Notes under the pieces: generated by a model
Seen by the model: only the letters and a program-made list of their open reading frames with translations
Told to the model about the DNA's origin: nothing
Databases searched by the model: none
Part shown: one piece after another, positions 1 to 8,471 of the stretch
Numbering within the stretch: the stretch's first letter is position 1
How the letters are laid out: each line of letters begins with the position of its first letter
Assembly: GCA_910579435.1 (NCBI GenBank)
Contig: CAJTVF010000030.1
Location: forward strand, 1-31,058
From: an uncultured Oscillibacter sp.
Lineage (GTDB): Bacteria > Bacillota > Clostridia > Oscillospirales > Oscillospiraceae
Reading direction: 5' to 3'
Length of the DNA stretch: 31,058 nucleotides
Translations under genes and position numbers: made by a program

Positions 1-2
1 CC

Positions 3-260
3 GCCGCCAATGTCCACGACGTCACTGTAGCGGCAAGGCTTCTGCGGGAAGATGACAAGGCGGTCTACGGGGACAGCGCCTACCTTGGGATAGAGAAACG
101 GGAAGAAATCAAAAGCAATCCGCAGCTTTCTGCCATTGAATACCGCATCAACCGCAGGCCGGGCCGGTTCCCCAGGGTTTCAGACAATGCCATTGACTGG
201 GAGCGGCATATTGAAAACCGAAAATCTGCCGTACGCTGCAAGGTGGAGCATCCCTACAGG
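3..260 (+). pseudogene. IS5-family transposase, C-terminal fragment
   Basis: An open frame from the window edge encodes the late part of a DDE transposase. It shows a DSAYLGIEKREE segment, which resembles the second catalytic Asp region (D-x-G/A-Y), and then KSAVRCKVEHPYR, which resembles the KVEHPFR block around the catalytic Glu of IS5-group enzymes. Family members continue about 40 to 60 residues beyond this block. Here the match stops at about position 260 and the frame runs into unrelated sequence, stopping at 384-386. The 3' end and the right terminal inverted repeat of the IS are therefore missing, so this is a dead remnant. The N-terminal part lies outside the window, so I cannot say whether it is intact. 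It abuts a truncated gene on the opposite strand. Confidence 0.75.
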
Positions 261-261
261 A

Positions 262-588
262 ATCCGGGTAAAACCATGTCAGCCGCTTTCCATCAGGGAC
301 GCGGCCCTCGTCCTCCCATTTCCCCACCACCTGGGCCTGGGCATCCATCAGCCGCCGCATATCCGGGTTATCACGGGATGGCTTGAGCTCGTAGTTATAG
401 AGCTCCTTTTCCGTGAGCGGCTGGGCATAGGCCAGCTCGCCCCATGCAAGCCGGGTATCATGCTCCACCCAAATCCGGCCCTCGTAGTTTTCGATCCGGA
501 TGGGCGGGTTTTCCTTGCCATTGGGGAACGTGCCGATGTCAACGGGCCGCTGGGTAGAATAATACTTGTATTCCTGCGCTTTTTCCAA
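262..588 (-). pseudogene. Integrative-element protein of unknown function, truncated at its C-terminus
   Basis: A GAGGAGG ribosome binding site stands 5 bases before a TTG start at 588. The protein opens with EYKYYSTQRPVDIGTFP and continues through ENYEGRIWVEHDTRLAWGEL to KRLTWFYPD. From memory, this opening is typical of small uncharacterised proteins carried by integrative conjugative elements of gut Clostridia; no function is known to me. The match ends near 262, where the sequence joins the transposase remnant of the other strand. The frame stays open to 148, but those last residues are antisense transposase sequence. The natural C-terminus was lost when the two pieces were joined. Family assignment rests on motif memory only. 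Confidence 0.55.
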
Positions 589-607
589 AGTTACCTCCTC
601 TCAGATG

Positions 608-686
608 TTAGCTTTTGGGCCGGGAAAGCCCAATAAGCAATATTACTGCCGCAAGTATTGCGACAATCAAACTTATCTTGCCTCAC
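608..686 (-). pseudogene. Small single-pass membrane peptide, apparently frameshifted
   Basis: A good ribosome binding site (AAGGAGGG) precedes a GTG at 684-686. The frame from that GTG gives a 31-residue non-hydrophobic peptide ending at 591. The overlapping frame 608-676 encodes a clean transmembrane segment, ISLIVAILAAVILLIGLS followed by RPKS and a stop, but has no ATG or GTG of its own. The simplest reading is a one-base indel just after the start of a roughly 25-residue membrane peptide. A TTG inside the hydrophobic frame is an alternative start. It lies immediately upstream of the truncated element gene starting at 588 and would have been cotranscribed with it. Confidence 0.3.
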
Positions 687-731
687 GGTCAGCCCTCCTT
701 TTCTGGCGCTTGGTGGGGGCGTCTATCACCT

Positions 732-898
732 TTAAGGAACCACTGATGAAATCCCCGCACACAGCTTCACGCCATAAATTCCCGCTGGACTGCGTTAGAA
801 AATCTTGAAATCCGTCAGGATTCCTGCGATTTTCTTCCTTGTCAGCAGAAATTTCTGGCGCAAATCTGCACACGTTGATTTAATCAGTGCTTCCTTAA
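732..898 (-). repeat. 167-bp inverted-repeat element, copy A
   Basis: Read on the minus strand, the element begins TTAAGGAAGCACTGATTAAAT, and its far end is the near-perfect inverted complement (TTAAGGAACCACTGATGAAAT when read inward). Pairing extends about 33 bases. Most of the inner mismatches are T/C or G/A, so they would be G-U pairs in minus-strand RNA. The centre holds GGAATCCTGACGGATTTCAA at offset 75. This core, in the same orientation relative to the element ends, recurs in copies B and C. The element separates the ParM remnant from the small membrane peptide and encodes no convincing protein. Confidence 0.75.
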
Positions 899-928
899 TA
901 TCAGGTCGTCCACATCCTCGGTGGGCTT

Positions 929-1367
929 TTACGTTGCATGGACACCGCCGCCCTTGCGAAGCGCCATTTCGCACAGATACTCATAGCCCTTGGCCGTGGC
1001 GCAAATATCATCGTAGATGGTCACACGGTCGGCGTCGTACTCCCCGAAGTTGCGGATCAGGCAGCTTCCGCCGCCCAGCACATGGAGGCGCATGAGGGCC
1101 GGGTTGTACTCGCGCTCCCGCAGAATGCGGAAAATCTCACGCACATACCCCGCGGCAGTTTCCCGGATGGTAGTCAGGTAGTCCTCCTGGATGTCCGCCG
1201 TGCCAAACCGCAGCACCCGGTTGATGATGGAGTCGTCCACCGTGGCGTGGTGGGTTTCTCATGACGTTCTCCCGGACGGCCAGCATACATTGATGGGTGC
1301 CGTACTTCTCCGTGAACATTCGGTCAGCAACGGGTTTGCGATCGTTGATGAACATGATATTCATGGT
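929..1367 (-). pseudogene. ParM-like actin ATPase, C-terminal part with frameshift
   Basis: The minus strand encodes the second half of a ParM/StbA-type plasmid-segregation actin homologue: TMNIMFINDRKPVADR, EKYGTHQCMLAVREN, then DDSIINRVLRFGTADI, LHVLGGGSCLIRNFG and DICATAKGYEYLCEMAL. The two blocks lie in different frames. One extra base near 1253-1258, after ENVM, breaks the gene. About the first half of the usual protein is missing, including the phosphate-binding loops. In its place the reading continues into a DUF3848-like gene. In an intact element ParM would pair with a small DNA-binding partner and segregate the circular form. Here it is a relic. Confidence 0.7.
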
Positions 1368-1546
1368 GGCCGGGGCCTCCGGCAGTTCCAGCGCCGACAT
1401 TTCCATCACGATGCCCTCCGGACGGTGTACTCGGCGGCGTGGTTCAGGATGTCACCGGGGGGCTGGCCCAGCAGCCACTTACGATACTGTTCCTGTTCGG
1501 CGCTCATCCGCTGATACAGTTTGGTCAGCAGATTGGGGTTCGCCAT
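1368..1546 (-). pseudogene. DUF3848-like protein, N-terminal part fused to the ParM remnant
   Basis: AGGAG stands 8 bases before an ATG at 1544-1546. The first 43 residues (MANPNLLTKLYQRMSAEQEQ, then YRKWLLGQPPGDILNHAAEYTVR) look like the start of DUF3848 proteins found on integrative elements of gut Clostridia. A one-base deletion after EYTVR ends the frame at 1406-1408. The adjacent frame carries on as EGIVMEMSALELPEAPA, then switches at about 1367 to ParM sequence. So the locus holds two frameshifts and one recombination joint. Function of the family is not known to me. Confidence 0.6.
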
Positions 1547-1573
1547 GTTCATCAGCTCCTTCTGAAGATAGTA

Positions 1574-1612
1574 ATAGCCGGTAGACTTTCGGATTGAAAA
1601 TCTACCGGCTAT
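1574..1612. terminator. 11-bp perfect hairpin at the edge of the mobile scar
   Basis: ATAGCCGGTAG and CTACCGGCTAT are perfect complements around a 17-base loop, followed on the plus strand by TTTATGCTTTT. It lies between the start of the DUF3848-like remnant and the stop of the PHP phosphatase gene (1626), both on the minus strand. It could be a terminator relic, or an element end. The T tract is on the plus-strand side only, so it does not obviously serve the heat-shock operon. Confidence 0.4.
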
Positions 1613-1625
1613 TTATGCTTTTCCG

Positions 1626-2447
1626 TTACAGCTCGTGCCAGACGGGCTTTCGCCGCGCAAAGGTGCAAAAACGCCTGAAGCCGCAGTCCCGCAGAAGCGC
1701 CTGCCGCTCCCGGACGGCACAGCCCACGAATTTTGCGGCGTGGGCGTCGGTGCCCAAGGTGACGGCCTCGCCCCCCAGGCGGCGGTACATTTCCAGCCAC
1801 TTTTTGTCCGGCAGGGGCGTCCCGCCCCGGTTGGTGTTCAGCTCAAGACCAATTCCCTTGCGGTTCAAAATGGAGAAGATGTCCGTAATCTCCCCGCCAA
1901 AGCGGTCCATGCTCAGGTTCCAGCCCCGGTTCTCGTTGAGGTAGCGCAGCGGCAGGGTCAGATGGCCCAGCGCGTCAAACTTCCCCCACTCCGCCATGAC
2001 CTTCACCCGGCCCAGGTAGTCGGCAATGCCGTCGTAAGCCTCTTCCTCCGTCTTGGGTTCGAAGTAGTAAAGGTCCAGGCCGTTATAGCGCTTTGAGAGC
2101 ATATGGACGGAGCCGATGATGAAGTCCAGGGGCGGCGCGTCCGCCAGCAGCTTCTCCGTGTGGGCGAAGTTCCAGCAGGCGTCCCCCAGCTCGATTCCCA
2201 GGCGCAGCTTGATCCGGTCCCCCATAGCGGCCTGAGCGGCTTCAAACTCCTTCGTCAGGACAGACCAGTCATAGGGCCCCCGCAGGTCCGTGCCGCCCCA
2301 GACGATGGGCTCCACATGGTCGGTGAAGCAAAGCTCATCCAGCCCCGCCGCCTCGGCGGCCTCCGCCAGAGCCGTCATGGAGTCCCCGGCGTCCGGCGAA
2401 ACGCGGGAGTGAAGATGGTAGTCAGCCAGATACACGGAACGGTTCAC
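1626..2447 (-). CDS. Histidinol-phosphatase, PHP family (HisK/HisJ type)
   Basis: A 273-residue metal-dependent phosphohydrolase of the PHP superfamily. The metal-binding motifs are visible in order: DYHLHSRVSPD near the N-terminus, FTDHVEP, GIELGD, GSVHML, LELNTNRGG and TLGTDAHAA near the C-terminus. Length and motif order fit HisJ-type histidinol-phosphate phosphatases, which make histidinol in histidine synthesis, but related PHP enzymes have other small phosphoester substrates. The GTG start overlaps the dnaJ stop (GTGA), so translation is probably coupled to dnaJ, making this the last gene of the heat-shock operon. No other his gene is in the window, so the substrate is inferred from the family. 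Confidence 0.8.
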   Translation of the reverse strand: MNRSVYLADYHLHSRVSPDAGDSMTALAEAAEAAGLDELCFTDHVEPIVWGGTDLRGPYDWSVLTKEFEAAQAAMGDRIKLRLGIELGDACWNFAHTEKLLADAPPLDFIIGSVHMLSKRYNGLDLYYFEPKTEEEAYDGIADYLGRVKVMAEWGKFDALGHLTLPLRYLNENRGWNLSMDRFGGEITDIFSILNRKGIGLELNTNRGGTPLPDKKWLEMYRRLGGEAVTLGTDAHAAKFVGCAVRERQALLRDCGFRRFCTFARRKPVWHEL

Positions 2448-3583
2448 CTCTTTTTCTTTCCCTTGCCGAAGAAGCCCTTCCGCTCCTCGTAATTCTCATC
2501 GCCCATGGTCTCGGCAAACTTCCGCAGGGCCTCCTTCTGCTCCTTGCTCAGGTTCCGGGGAGTTTCAATGTAAACGGTGACGTACTGGTCCCCCCGGCCC
2601 CGGCCGTTGATGGAGGGAATGCCCTTGCCCTTGAGGCGGAAAACGGTGCCGCTCTGGGTCCCCTCCGGGATATCGTACTTCACCTTGCCGTCGATGGTGG
2701 GGATCTCCAGCTCCGCCCCCAGGGCCGCCTGGGCGAAGGTGATGGGCGCCTCGCACAGGACGGAGGTGCCGTCCCGGCGGAAAATCTCGTGGGGCCGGAC
2801 GGTGATGGTGACAAGCAGGTCCCCGGCGGGGCCGCCGTTCTTCCCGGCGTTGCCCTGGCCCCGGATGGAAATGGTCTGGCCGTTGTCGATGCCCGCGGGT
2901 ATGCTGGCCTGAATGGTCTTGCGCTTGCGGACCGAGCCCGCGCCCCGGCATTCCCGGCAGGGCTGGTGGATAATCTTCCCCTTGCCGCCGCAGCGGGTGC
3001 AGGGGGACGAGGTGGCGAAGACCCCCATGGGCGTCTGCCGCCGGACCTGGACCGTTCCGGTGCCATGGCAGTCCGGGCAGACCTCCGGGGTGGTCCCCTC
3101 AGCGCAGCCGCTGCCCTGGCAGCTGGGGCAGGGCTCCAGCCGCTCCACGGTGACGGCCTTCTCACAGCCGAAGGCCGCCTCCTCAAAGCTGAGGATCAGG
3201 GACAGGCGGATGCTCTCTCCCCGCTGGGGGGCGTTGGGGTTGCTCCGCCGCCCGCCGCCGAAGCCGCCGCCGAAGAAGCTGCCGAAAATATCCCCCAGGT
3301 CGCCGAAGTCGAAGCTCCCGTCGAAGCCGCCGCCCCCCGCGCCGAAATTGGGGTCCACGCCGGCGTGGCCGAACTGGTCGTACCGGCCCCGCTTCTCCCT
3401 GTCCGAGAGAATTTCGTAAGCCTCGTTGGCCTCCTTAAACTTTTCCTCGGCCTCCTTGTTGTCCGGGTTCAGGTCCGGGTGGTACTTCCGGGCCAGCTTT
3501 TTATACGCCTTTTTGATTTCGTCGTCCGACGCGCCCTTAGACACGCCCAAGACTTCATAATAATCACGTTTCTGTTCCGCCAT
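2444..3583 (-). CDS. dnaJ: Chaperone DnaJ
   Basis: Hsp40 co-chaperone of 379 residues that delivers unfolded proteins to DnaK and stimulates its ATPase. The N-terminal J domain (residues 1 to 70) contains KYHPDLNPDNKEAEEKFK with the essential HPD. A Gly/Phe-rich linker follows (GAGGGGFDGSFDFGD and on). Then come four CxxCxGxG-type zinc motifs, CPSCQGSG, CPDCHGTG, CTRCGGKG and CRECRGAG, and the C-terminal substrate-binding domains. I chose the ATG at 3581-3583 (MAEQKRDYYEVLG). An in-frame TTG four codons upstream is possible. No strong ribosome binding site is seen. The gene lies 165 bases downstream of dnaK across a hairpin-rich spacer. Confidence 0.97.
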   Translation of the reverse strand: MAEQKRDYYEVLGVSKGASDDEIKKAYKKLARKYHPDLNPDNKEAEEKFKEANEAYEILSDREKRGRYDQFGHAGVDPNFGAGGGGFDGSFDFGDLGDIFGSFFGGGFGGGRRSNPNAPQRGESIRLSLILSFEEAAFGCEKAVTVERLEPCPSCQGSGCAEGTTPEVCPDCHGTGTVQVRRQTPMGVFATSSPCTRCGGKGKIIHQPCRECRGAGSVRKRKTIQASIPAGIDNGQTISIRGQGNAGKNGGPAGDLLVTITVRPHEIFRRDGTSVLCEAPITFAQAALGAELEIPTIDGKVKYDIPEGTQSGTVFRLKGKGIPSINGRGRGDQYVTVYIETPRNLSKEQKEALRKFAETMGDENYEERKGFFGKGKKKR

Positions 3584-3659
3584 TCGTCGTCGCAAGGTCC
3601 GCTAAGCTCCGTTTCCGCCTTGCGGCGAAAACTGCGCCCGCTCCCTTGCTCCTCCTCTC

Positions 3660-3740
3660 CGTCCCGAACCCGCTGCGCTGGGCTTCGGGCCGGGTAATTA
3701 ACAGGGGGATGCGGAGCCGCCTATCAGCGGCCCCGCATAA
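3660..3740 (-). other. Hairpin cluster in the dnaK-dnaJ spacer
   Basis: The 165-base spacer contains two stem-loops. ATGCGGAGCCGC (3709-3720) pairs with GCGGCCCCGCAT (3727-3738); the single exception is a G-U pair in the minus-strand transcript. Next to it, CCCGAACCCG pairs imperfectly with GGGCTTCGGG (about 3664-3690). Neither is followed by a T run in the minus-strand reading, so they are more likely processing or attenuation sites that set the dnaK to dnaJ ratio than terminators. That role is inferred. Confidence 0.45.
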
Positions 3741-3748
3741 TCCCAATT

Positions 3749-5584
<1,836 letters not shown>

Positions 5585-5627
5585 AATGACAGCCTCCTGA
5601 AATATATGAAAAAATTTTAATATAGCT

Positions 5628-5794
5628 TTAGGCCTTGTTTGAAAATTGGCGGAATGCTGGATTGGAGCAGATTTTTTTGCCAGGCAAGGCGATTTGACGC
5701 GGGAATCCTGACGGATTTCAAGTCCAATCAACGCAGTCCTGGCGGAATAAGATGCCCAAAGACGGCGTTTTGCCATTTTTCAAACATGGCCTAA
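5628..5794 (+). repeat. 167-bp inverted-repeat element, copy B
   Basis: The ends are TTAGGCCTTGTTTGAAAA and its inward-facing partner (TTAGGCCATGTTTGAAAA), matching at 21 of 23 positions over the terminal 23 bases. The core GGAATCCTGACGGATTTCAA starts at 5702, offset 75, exactly as in copy A. The copy sits between grpE and dnaK, inside the heat-shock operon, so it is transcribed as an antisense copy relative to its core. The grpE stop codon (5791-5793) lies within the terminal repeat, which suggests that the last few GrpE residues were set by the insertion. Confidence 0.8.
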
Positions 5795-6375
5795 TTGGCG
5801 ACCTGCACCACCGCGTGGCGGATCACCTTGTCGCCCAGGACGAAGCCCGCCTGGAACACCTGGGCCACCTCGTTCTCGCCCAGGTTCTCGTCGTCCACGT
5901 GCATGACGGCCTCGTGCCGCTCCGGGTCAAAGGGCCGGCCCTGGGCCTCGATCTCCGAAACCCCCAGCTTCTTCAAAAGCTCCTTGTACTGGGTGAAGAT
6001 CATCTCCAGGCCCTTCTTGTGGGGATCGTCCTCCCCGCCGGGGGCCACCGCCGCCCGCTCCAGGTTGTCGTACACCGCCAAAAACTCCTTAATGGTGTCC
6101 GCCTTGGCGTCCTGATAGAGGGTCTCCTTCTCCTTGGCGGTGCGCTTGCGGTAGTTGTCGTACTCCGCCGCCAGACGGGCGAACTGGTCCTTGGTGGACT
6201 CCAGCTGCTTGACCGCCAGCTCCATCTGCTCCACCTGTTCCCGGGTGAAGGTGATTCCGCCCTTTTCCTTCTTCTTTTTGCCCTTGGCCGTCTTTTCGCC
6301 CTCCGGCTGAGGCTCGGGGGCCGTTTCCGTCTCCGGAGCCTCCTCTTCCAGGGGCTTCTTGTTCTCTTCCGTCAT
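5791..6375 (-). CDS. grpE: Nucleotide exchange factor GrpE
   Basis: GrpE releases ADP from DnaK and so resets the chaperone cycle. The 194-residue protein has a charged, low-complexity N-terminus (EEAPETETAPEPQPEGEKTA and a Lys run KGKKKKEKGG), a long dimerising helix (about residues 45 to 95, including AAEYDNYRKRTAKEKE), and the conserved beta domain ending GRPFDPERHEAVMHVDD and NLGENEVAQVFQAGFVLGDK. The ATG at 6373-6375 overlaps the hrcA stop (ATGA) and has GGAGGA upstream. The stop codon falls inside the terminal repeat of copy B; the C-terminal VVQVAN is close to the usual family end, so little was lost. Confidence 0.96.
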   Translation of the reverse strand: MTEENKKPLEEEAPETETAPEPQPEGEKTAKGKKKKEKGGITFTREQVEQMELAVKQLESTKDQFARLAAEYDNYRKRTAKEKETLYQDAKADTIKEFLAVYDNLERAAVAPGGEDDPHKKGLEMIFTQYKELLKKLGVSEIEAQGRPFDPERHEAVMHVDDENLGENEVAQVFQAGFVLGDKVIRHAVVQVAN

Positions 6376-7418
6376 TTCCGTTCCTCCTTCGGGGGTAGTT
6401 CCTCCGGTTTTCCAAACAATCGCGCCAGCCCCTCGGCAAAGCCGGAGAGCCGGGCGGCCACCGCCGCGTAATCCATCCGCGTGGGACCCACCACGCCGAT
6501 GAGGCCCCGCATATCGTCCCCGATGTCATAGCTGGCCACCACCACGCTGGTGTCCTTCAGGGCCTCCTTGACGTTTTCCGGGCCAATGAGGATCTCCATG
6601 GGCCGGCGCTCCGGCATAGGGAGCTCCTCCTTGCTGTCCGCCAGAAAGCTCATGAGCTCGTGGGCCTTGTCGGCGTCCCGGAACTCCGGGAGCTTCAGCA
6701 ACCGGCTGGCCCCGGCGGTGACGATCTCCCGCTGTCCCGCCTCTTCCAGGGCGTCCGCCGCGAAACTCACGGCCTGGGACAGCAGCAGGAAGAGCTGGGG
6801 GCTCACCTGATCCGCCACGTTCATCAAATGCTGGCTCATGCCGCCGGGGTCCGTATTGGTAAAATGGCTGTTCAAAAGGTTCGCCGCAGCGGGCAGGTCC
6901 GCCGGGTCCACCTTGAGCTGCATCCGCAGAAGCTGGCTCTTTACCTTGCTGTCGCTGGTCATCATTACCAGGATGCAGTTCCGCTCGTCCACCGCCAGCA
7001 GCTCGAAGCGCCGGACGGTGAGCTCGGTTTTTCGGGAGGCGGCAATATAGGCCGGGTAGCGCACCATGGCGGAAACCGCCCGGCCCGCCTGGGCCAAAAG
7101 ACGGTCCAGCTCCTCCATTTTCAATTGCAGGGACTGGTTGATCTTCTCCGTCTCCGCCAGGGAGAGGCGCTGGGCCTCCATCAGCTCGTTGACATACAGC
7201 CGGTAGCCCTTGGGGGAGGGCATCCGTCCGGCGGAGGTGTGGGGCTGCTCCAGGTAGCCCATCTCCGTCAGGTCGGACAGCTCGTTGCGGATGGTGGCGG
7301 AGCTGACGCTGCCCCCCATCTCGGCGGCAATGGCCTTGGACCCCACCGGCTCGGCGGTGCGGACATAGTCCTCCACCACCACTTTCAGTATCTGCCGTTT
7401 CCGGTCCGAGAGCTCCAC
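6372..7418 (-). CDS. hrcA: Heat-inducible transcription repressor HrcA
   Basis: HrcA binds CIRCE DNA and represses class I heat-shock genes; its activity depends on GroEL in other Firmicutes. This 348-residue protein begins MELSDRKRQILKVVVEDYVR and carries the winged-helix segment GSKAIAAEMGGSVSSATIRN followed by ELSDLTEMGYLEQPHTSAGR, the standard HrcA signature. The C-terminal region includes IGPENVKEALKDTSVVVASY and GLIGVVGPTRMDYAAVAARL. The start is a GTG at 7416-7418 with AGGAGG upstream. It is the first gene of the operon, and its own promoter is overlapped by CIRCE, so the operon is autoregulated. Confidence 0.97.
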   Translation of the reverse strand: MELSDRKRQILKVVVEDYVRTAEPVGSKAIAAEMGGSVSSATIRNELSDLTEMGYLEQPHTSAGRMPSPKGYRLYVNELMEAQRLSLAETEKINQSLQLKMEELDRLLAQAGRAVSAMVRYPAYIAASRKTELTVRRFELLAVDERNCILVMMTSDSKVKSQLLRMQLKVDPADLPAAANLLNSHFTNTDPGGMSQHLMNVADQVSPQLFLLLSQAVSFAADALEEAGQREIVTAGASRLLKLPEFRDADKAHELMSFLADSKEELPMPERRPMEILIGPENVKEALKDTSVVVASYDIGDDMRGLIGVVGPTRMDYAAVAARLSGFAEGLARLFGKPEELPPKEERK

Positions 7419-7470
7419 GCCGGCTTCCTCCTATGTCCGCTGACCCTTGGGACGGGTCGTTCTTCATACT

Positions 7471-7497
7471 TTAGCACTCCTTTTCTCCGAGTGCTAA
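7471..7497 (-). promoter_or_regulatory. CIRCE operator (HrcA binding site)
   Basis: A perfect consensus inverted repeat, TTAGCACTC-N9-GAGTGCTAA. It begins a few bases downstream of the -10 box of the hrcA promoter, so bound HrcA would cover the transcription start. This is the only CIRCE I see in the window; none precedes grpE, dnaK or dnaJ, which fits one operon transcript. Confidence 0.97.
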
Positions 7498-7501
7498 AGC
7501 G

Positions 7502-7530
7502 AGTTTACCACCGGAGGCATTTGTTGTCAA
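7502..7530 (-). promoter_or_regulatory. Sigma-A promoter of the hrcA-grpE-dnaK-dnaJ operon
   Basis: Minus strand: TTGACA (7530 to 7525), a 17-base spacer, TAAACT (7507 to 7502). The expected start of transcription falls within or just before CIRCE. The match to consensus is strong, so expression is expected to be limited by HrcA rather than by weak promoter elements. Confidence 0.85.
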
Positions 7531-7707
7531 TGGATGGATATAAACAAATTGTAAACAAACCGGGTCGAAACCGTAAATCCCTCCGCCGCCGGGCGGCGTC
7601 CGGAGGGCGCCGGGGGTTTTCCGCGGCCCGTTTTCCGGCCTCCGGCTTTGTACTTCACAAAACATACCGAAAGTTATCCAGAGCGCGCCGAGAGTAAAAA
7701 ATTGTGC

Positions 7708-7736
7708 TTTACTTTTTCGGCAAAAACTGGTATCAT
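7708..7736 (+). promoter_or_regulatory. Promoter of the Crp/Fnr-type gene
   Basis: TTTACT (7708-7713), 17-base spacer, TATCAT (7731-7736), about 40 bases before the start codon at 7777. Divergent from the hrcA promoter across about 170 bases. Confidence 0.55.
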
Positions 7737-7776
7737 GTTAGACTGTGTGGGATATACAGCAGAAAGGGATGAGCAC

Positions 7777-8430
7777 ATGCTGAGTGAGCAGGAGCTGGCG
7801 AAAAGTCCGCTGTTTCACGACATCAGTTATCAGGATTACCGGGAAATTCTGTCCTGTTTCCAGGCGGTCCAGCGGTCCTTCCGGGCCGACGAGCTAATCT
7901 ATGATTTCTCCTCCGACGCCGTGGGCGTCGTGGAGCGGGGCCAGGCGTCCCTGATCCGCATTGACGAGGAGGGCGTGGCCACCGTGCTGGAGGACCTGGG
8001 CGCCGGGGGCGTCTTCGGCAAGACCCTGGCCTTCGCCGGGTCCACGGGGGACAGCCTGGAGGTGGTCTGCCGCCGCCCCTGCGACGTGGTGTTCATCGAC
8101 TACGCCCATATTCTCAGCCGCTGCGGCCACGCCTGCCAGCGGCACAGCATCCTGGTCCAGAACATGCTGCAATTGATGGCGGACAAGGCCCAGGCCCTCT
8201 CCCGCCGGGTGGACGTGCTGTCCCGGCGGTCCATCCGGGAAAAGCTGCTGTGCTACTTCCGCCAGCTCTCCCAGCAGGCGGGGAGCCGGACCTTCACCCT
8301 CCCCTTTTCCCTCAGCACCCTGGCGGACTACATCGCCACGGACCGCAGCGCCATGATGCGGGAGCTGAAGCGCCTCCGGGAGGAGGGCAGCGTCCGCTCC
8401 GAGGGGCGGAAGTTCACCATCCGGCAGTAA
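7777..8430 (+). CDS. Crp/Fnr family transcriptional regulator
   Basis: A 217-residue protein with an N-terminal cyclic-nucleotide-type sensor barrel (about residues 10 to 125, with SPLFHDISYQDYREILSCF at the start and the GAGGVFGKTLAFAG turn) and a C-terminal winged helix (SIREKLLCYFRQLSQQ, then LADYIATDRSAMMRELKRL). There is no N-terminal Cys cluster of the Fnr type, and the residues that contact cAMP in Crp are not obvious, so the ligand is unknown. The start is the ATG at 7777, preceded by AAAGGGA; the frame is open upstream to 7648, but that part overlaps the promoter. A thioesterase gene follows 41 bases downstream and is probably cotranscribed. Confidence 0.85.
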   Translation: MLSEQELAKSPLFHDISYQDYREILSCFQAVQRSFRADELIYDFSSDAVGVVERGQASLIRIDEEGVATVLEDLGAGGVFGKTLAFAGSTGDSLEVVCRRPCDVVFIDYAHILSRCGHACQRHSILVQNMLQLMADKAQALSRRVDVLSRRSIREKLLCYFRQLSQQAGSRTFTLPFSLSTLADYIATDRSAMMRELKRLREEGSVRSEGRKFTIRQ

Positions 8431-8471
8431 GTCTGCCCAATCTTCCAACGCCCGCAAAGGAGGCGGCTTCC

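Noticed and set aside
673..873. 66-codon open frame on the minus strand
   Set aside because: It lies within repeat copy A and has no ribosome binding site. The similarity to other window frames is repeat sequence, not protein conservation.
5585..5776. 64-residue N-terminal extension of DnaK
   Set aside because: It is translated repeat copy B; MSKVIGIDLGTTNS with AGGAGG upstream is the true start.
6526..7467. 313-codon minus-strand frame overlapping hrcA
   Set aside because: It is an alternative frame of hrcA and begins over the CIRCE region; Gly/Pro/Arg-rich shadow.
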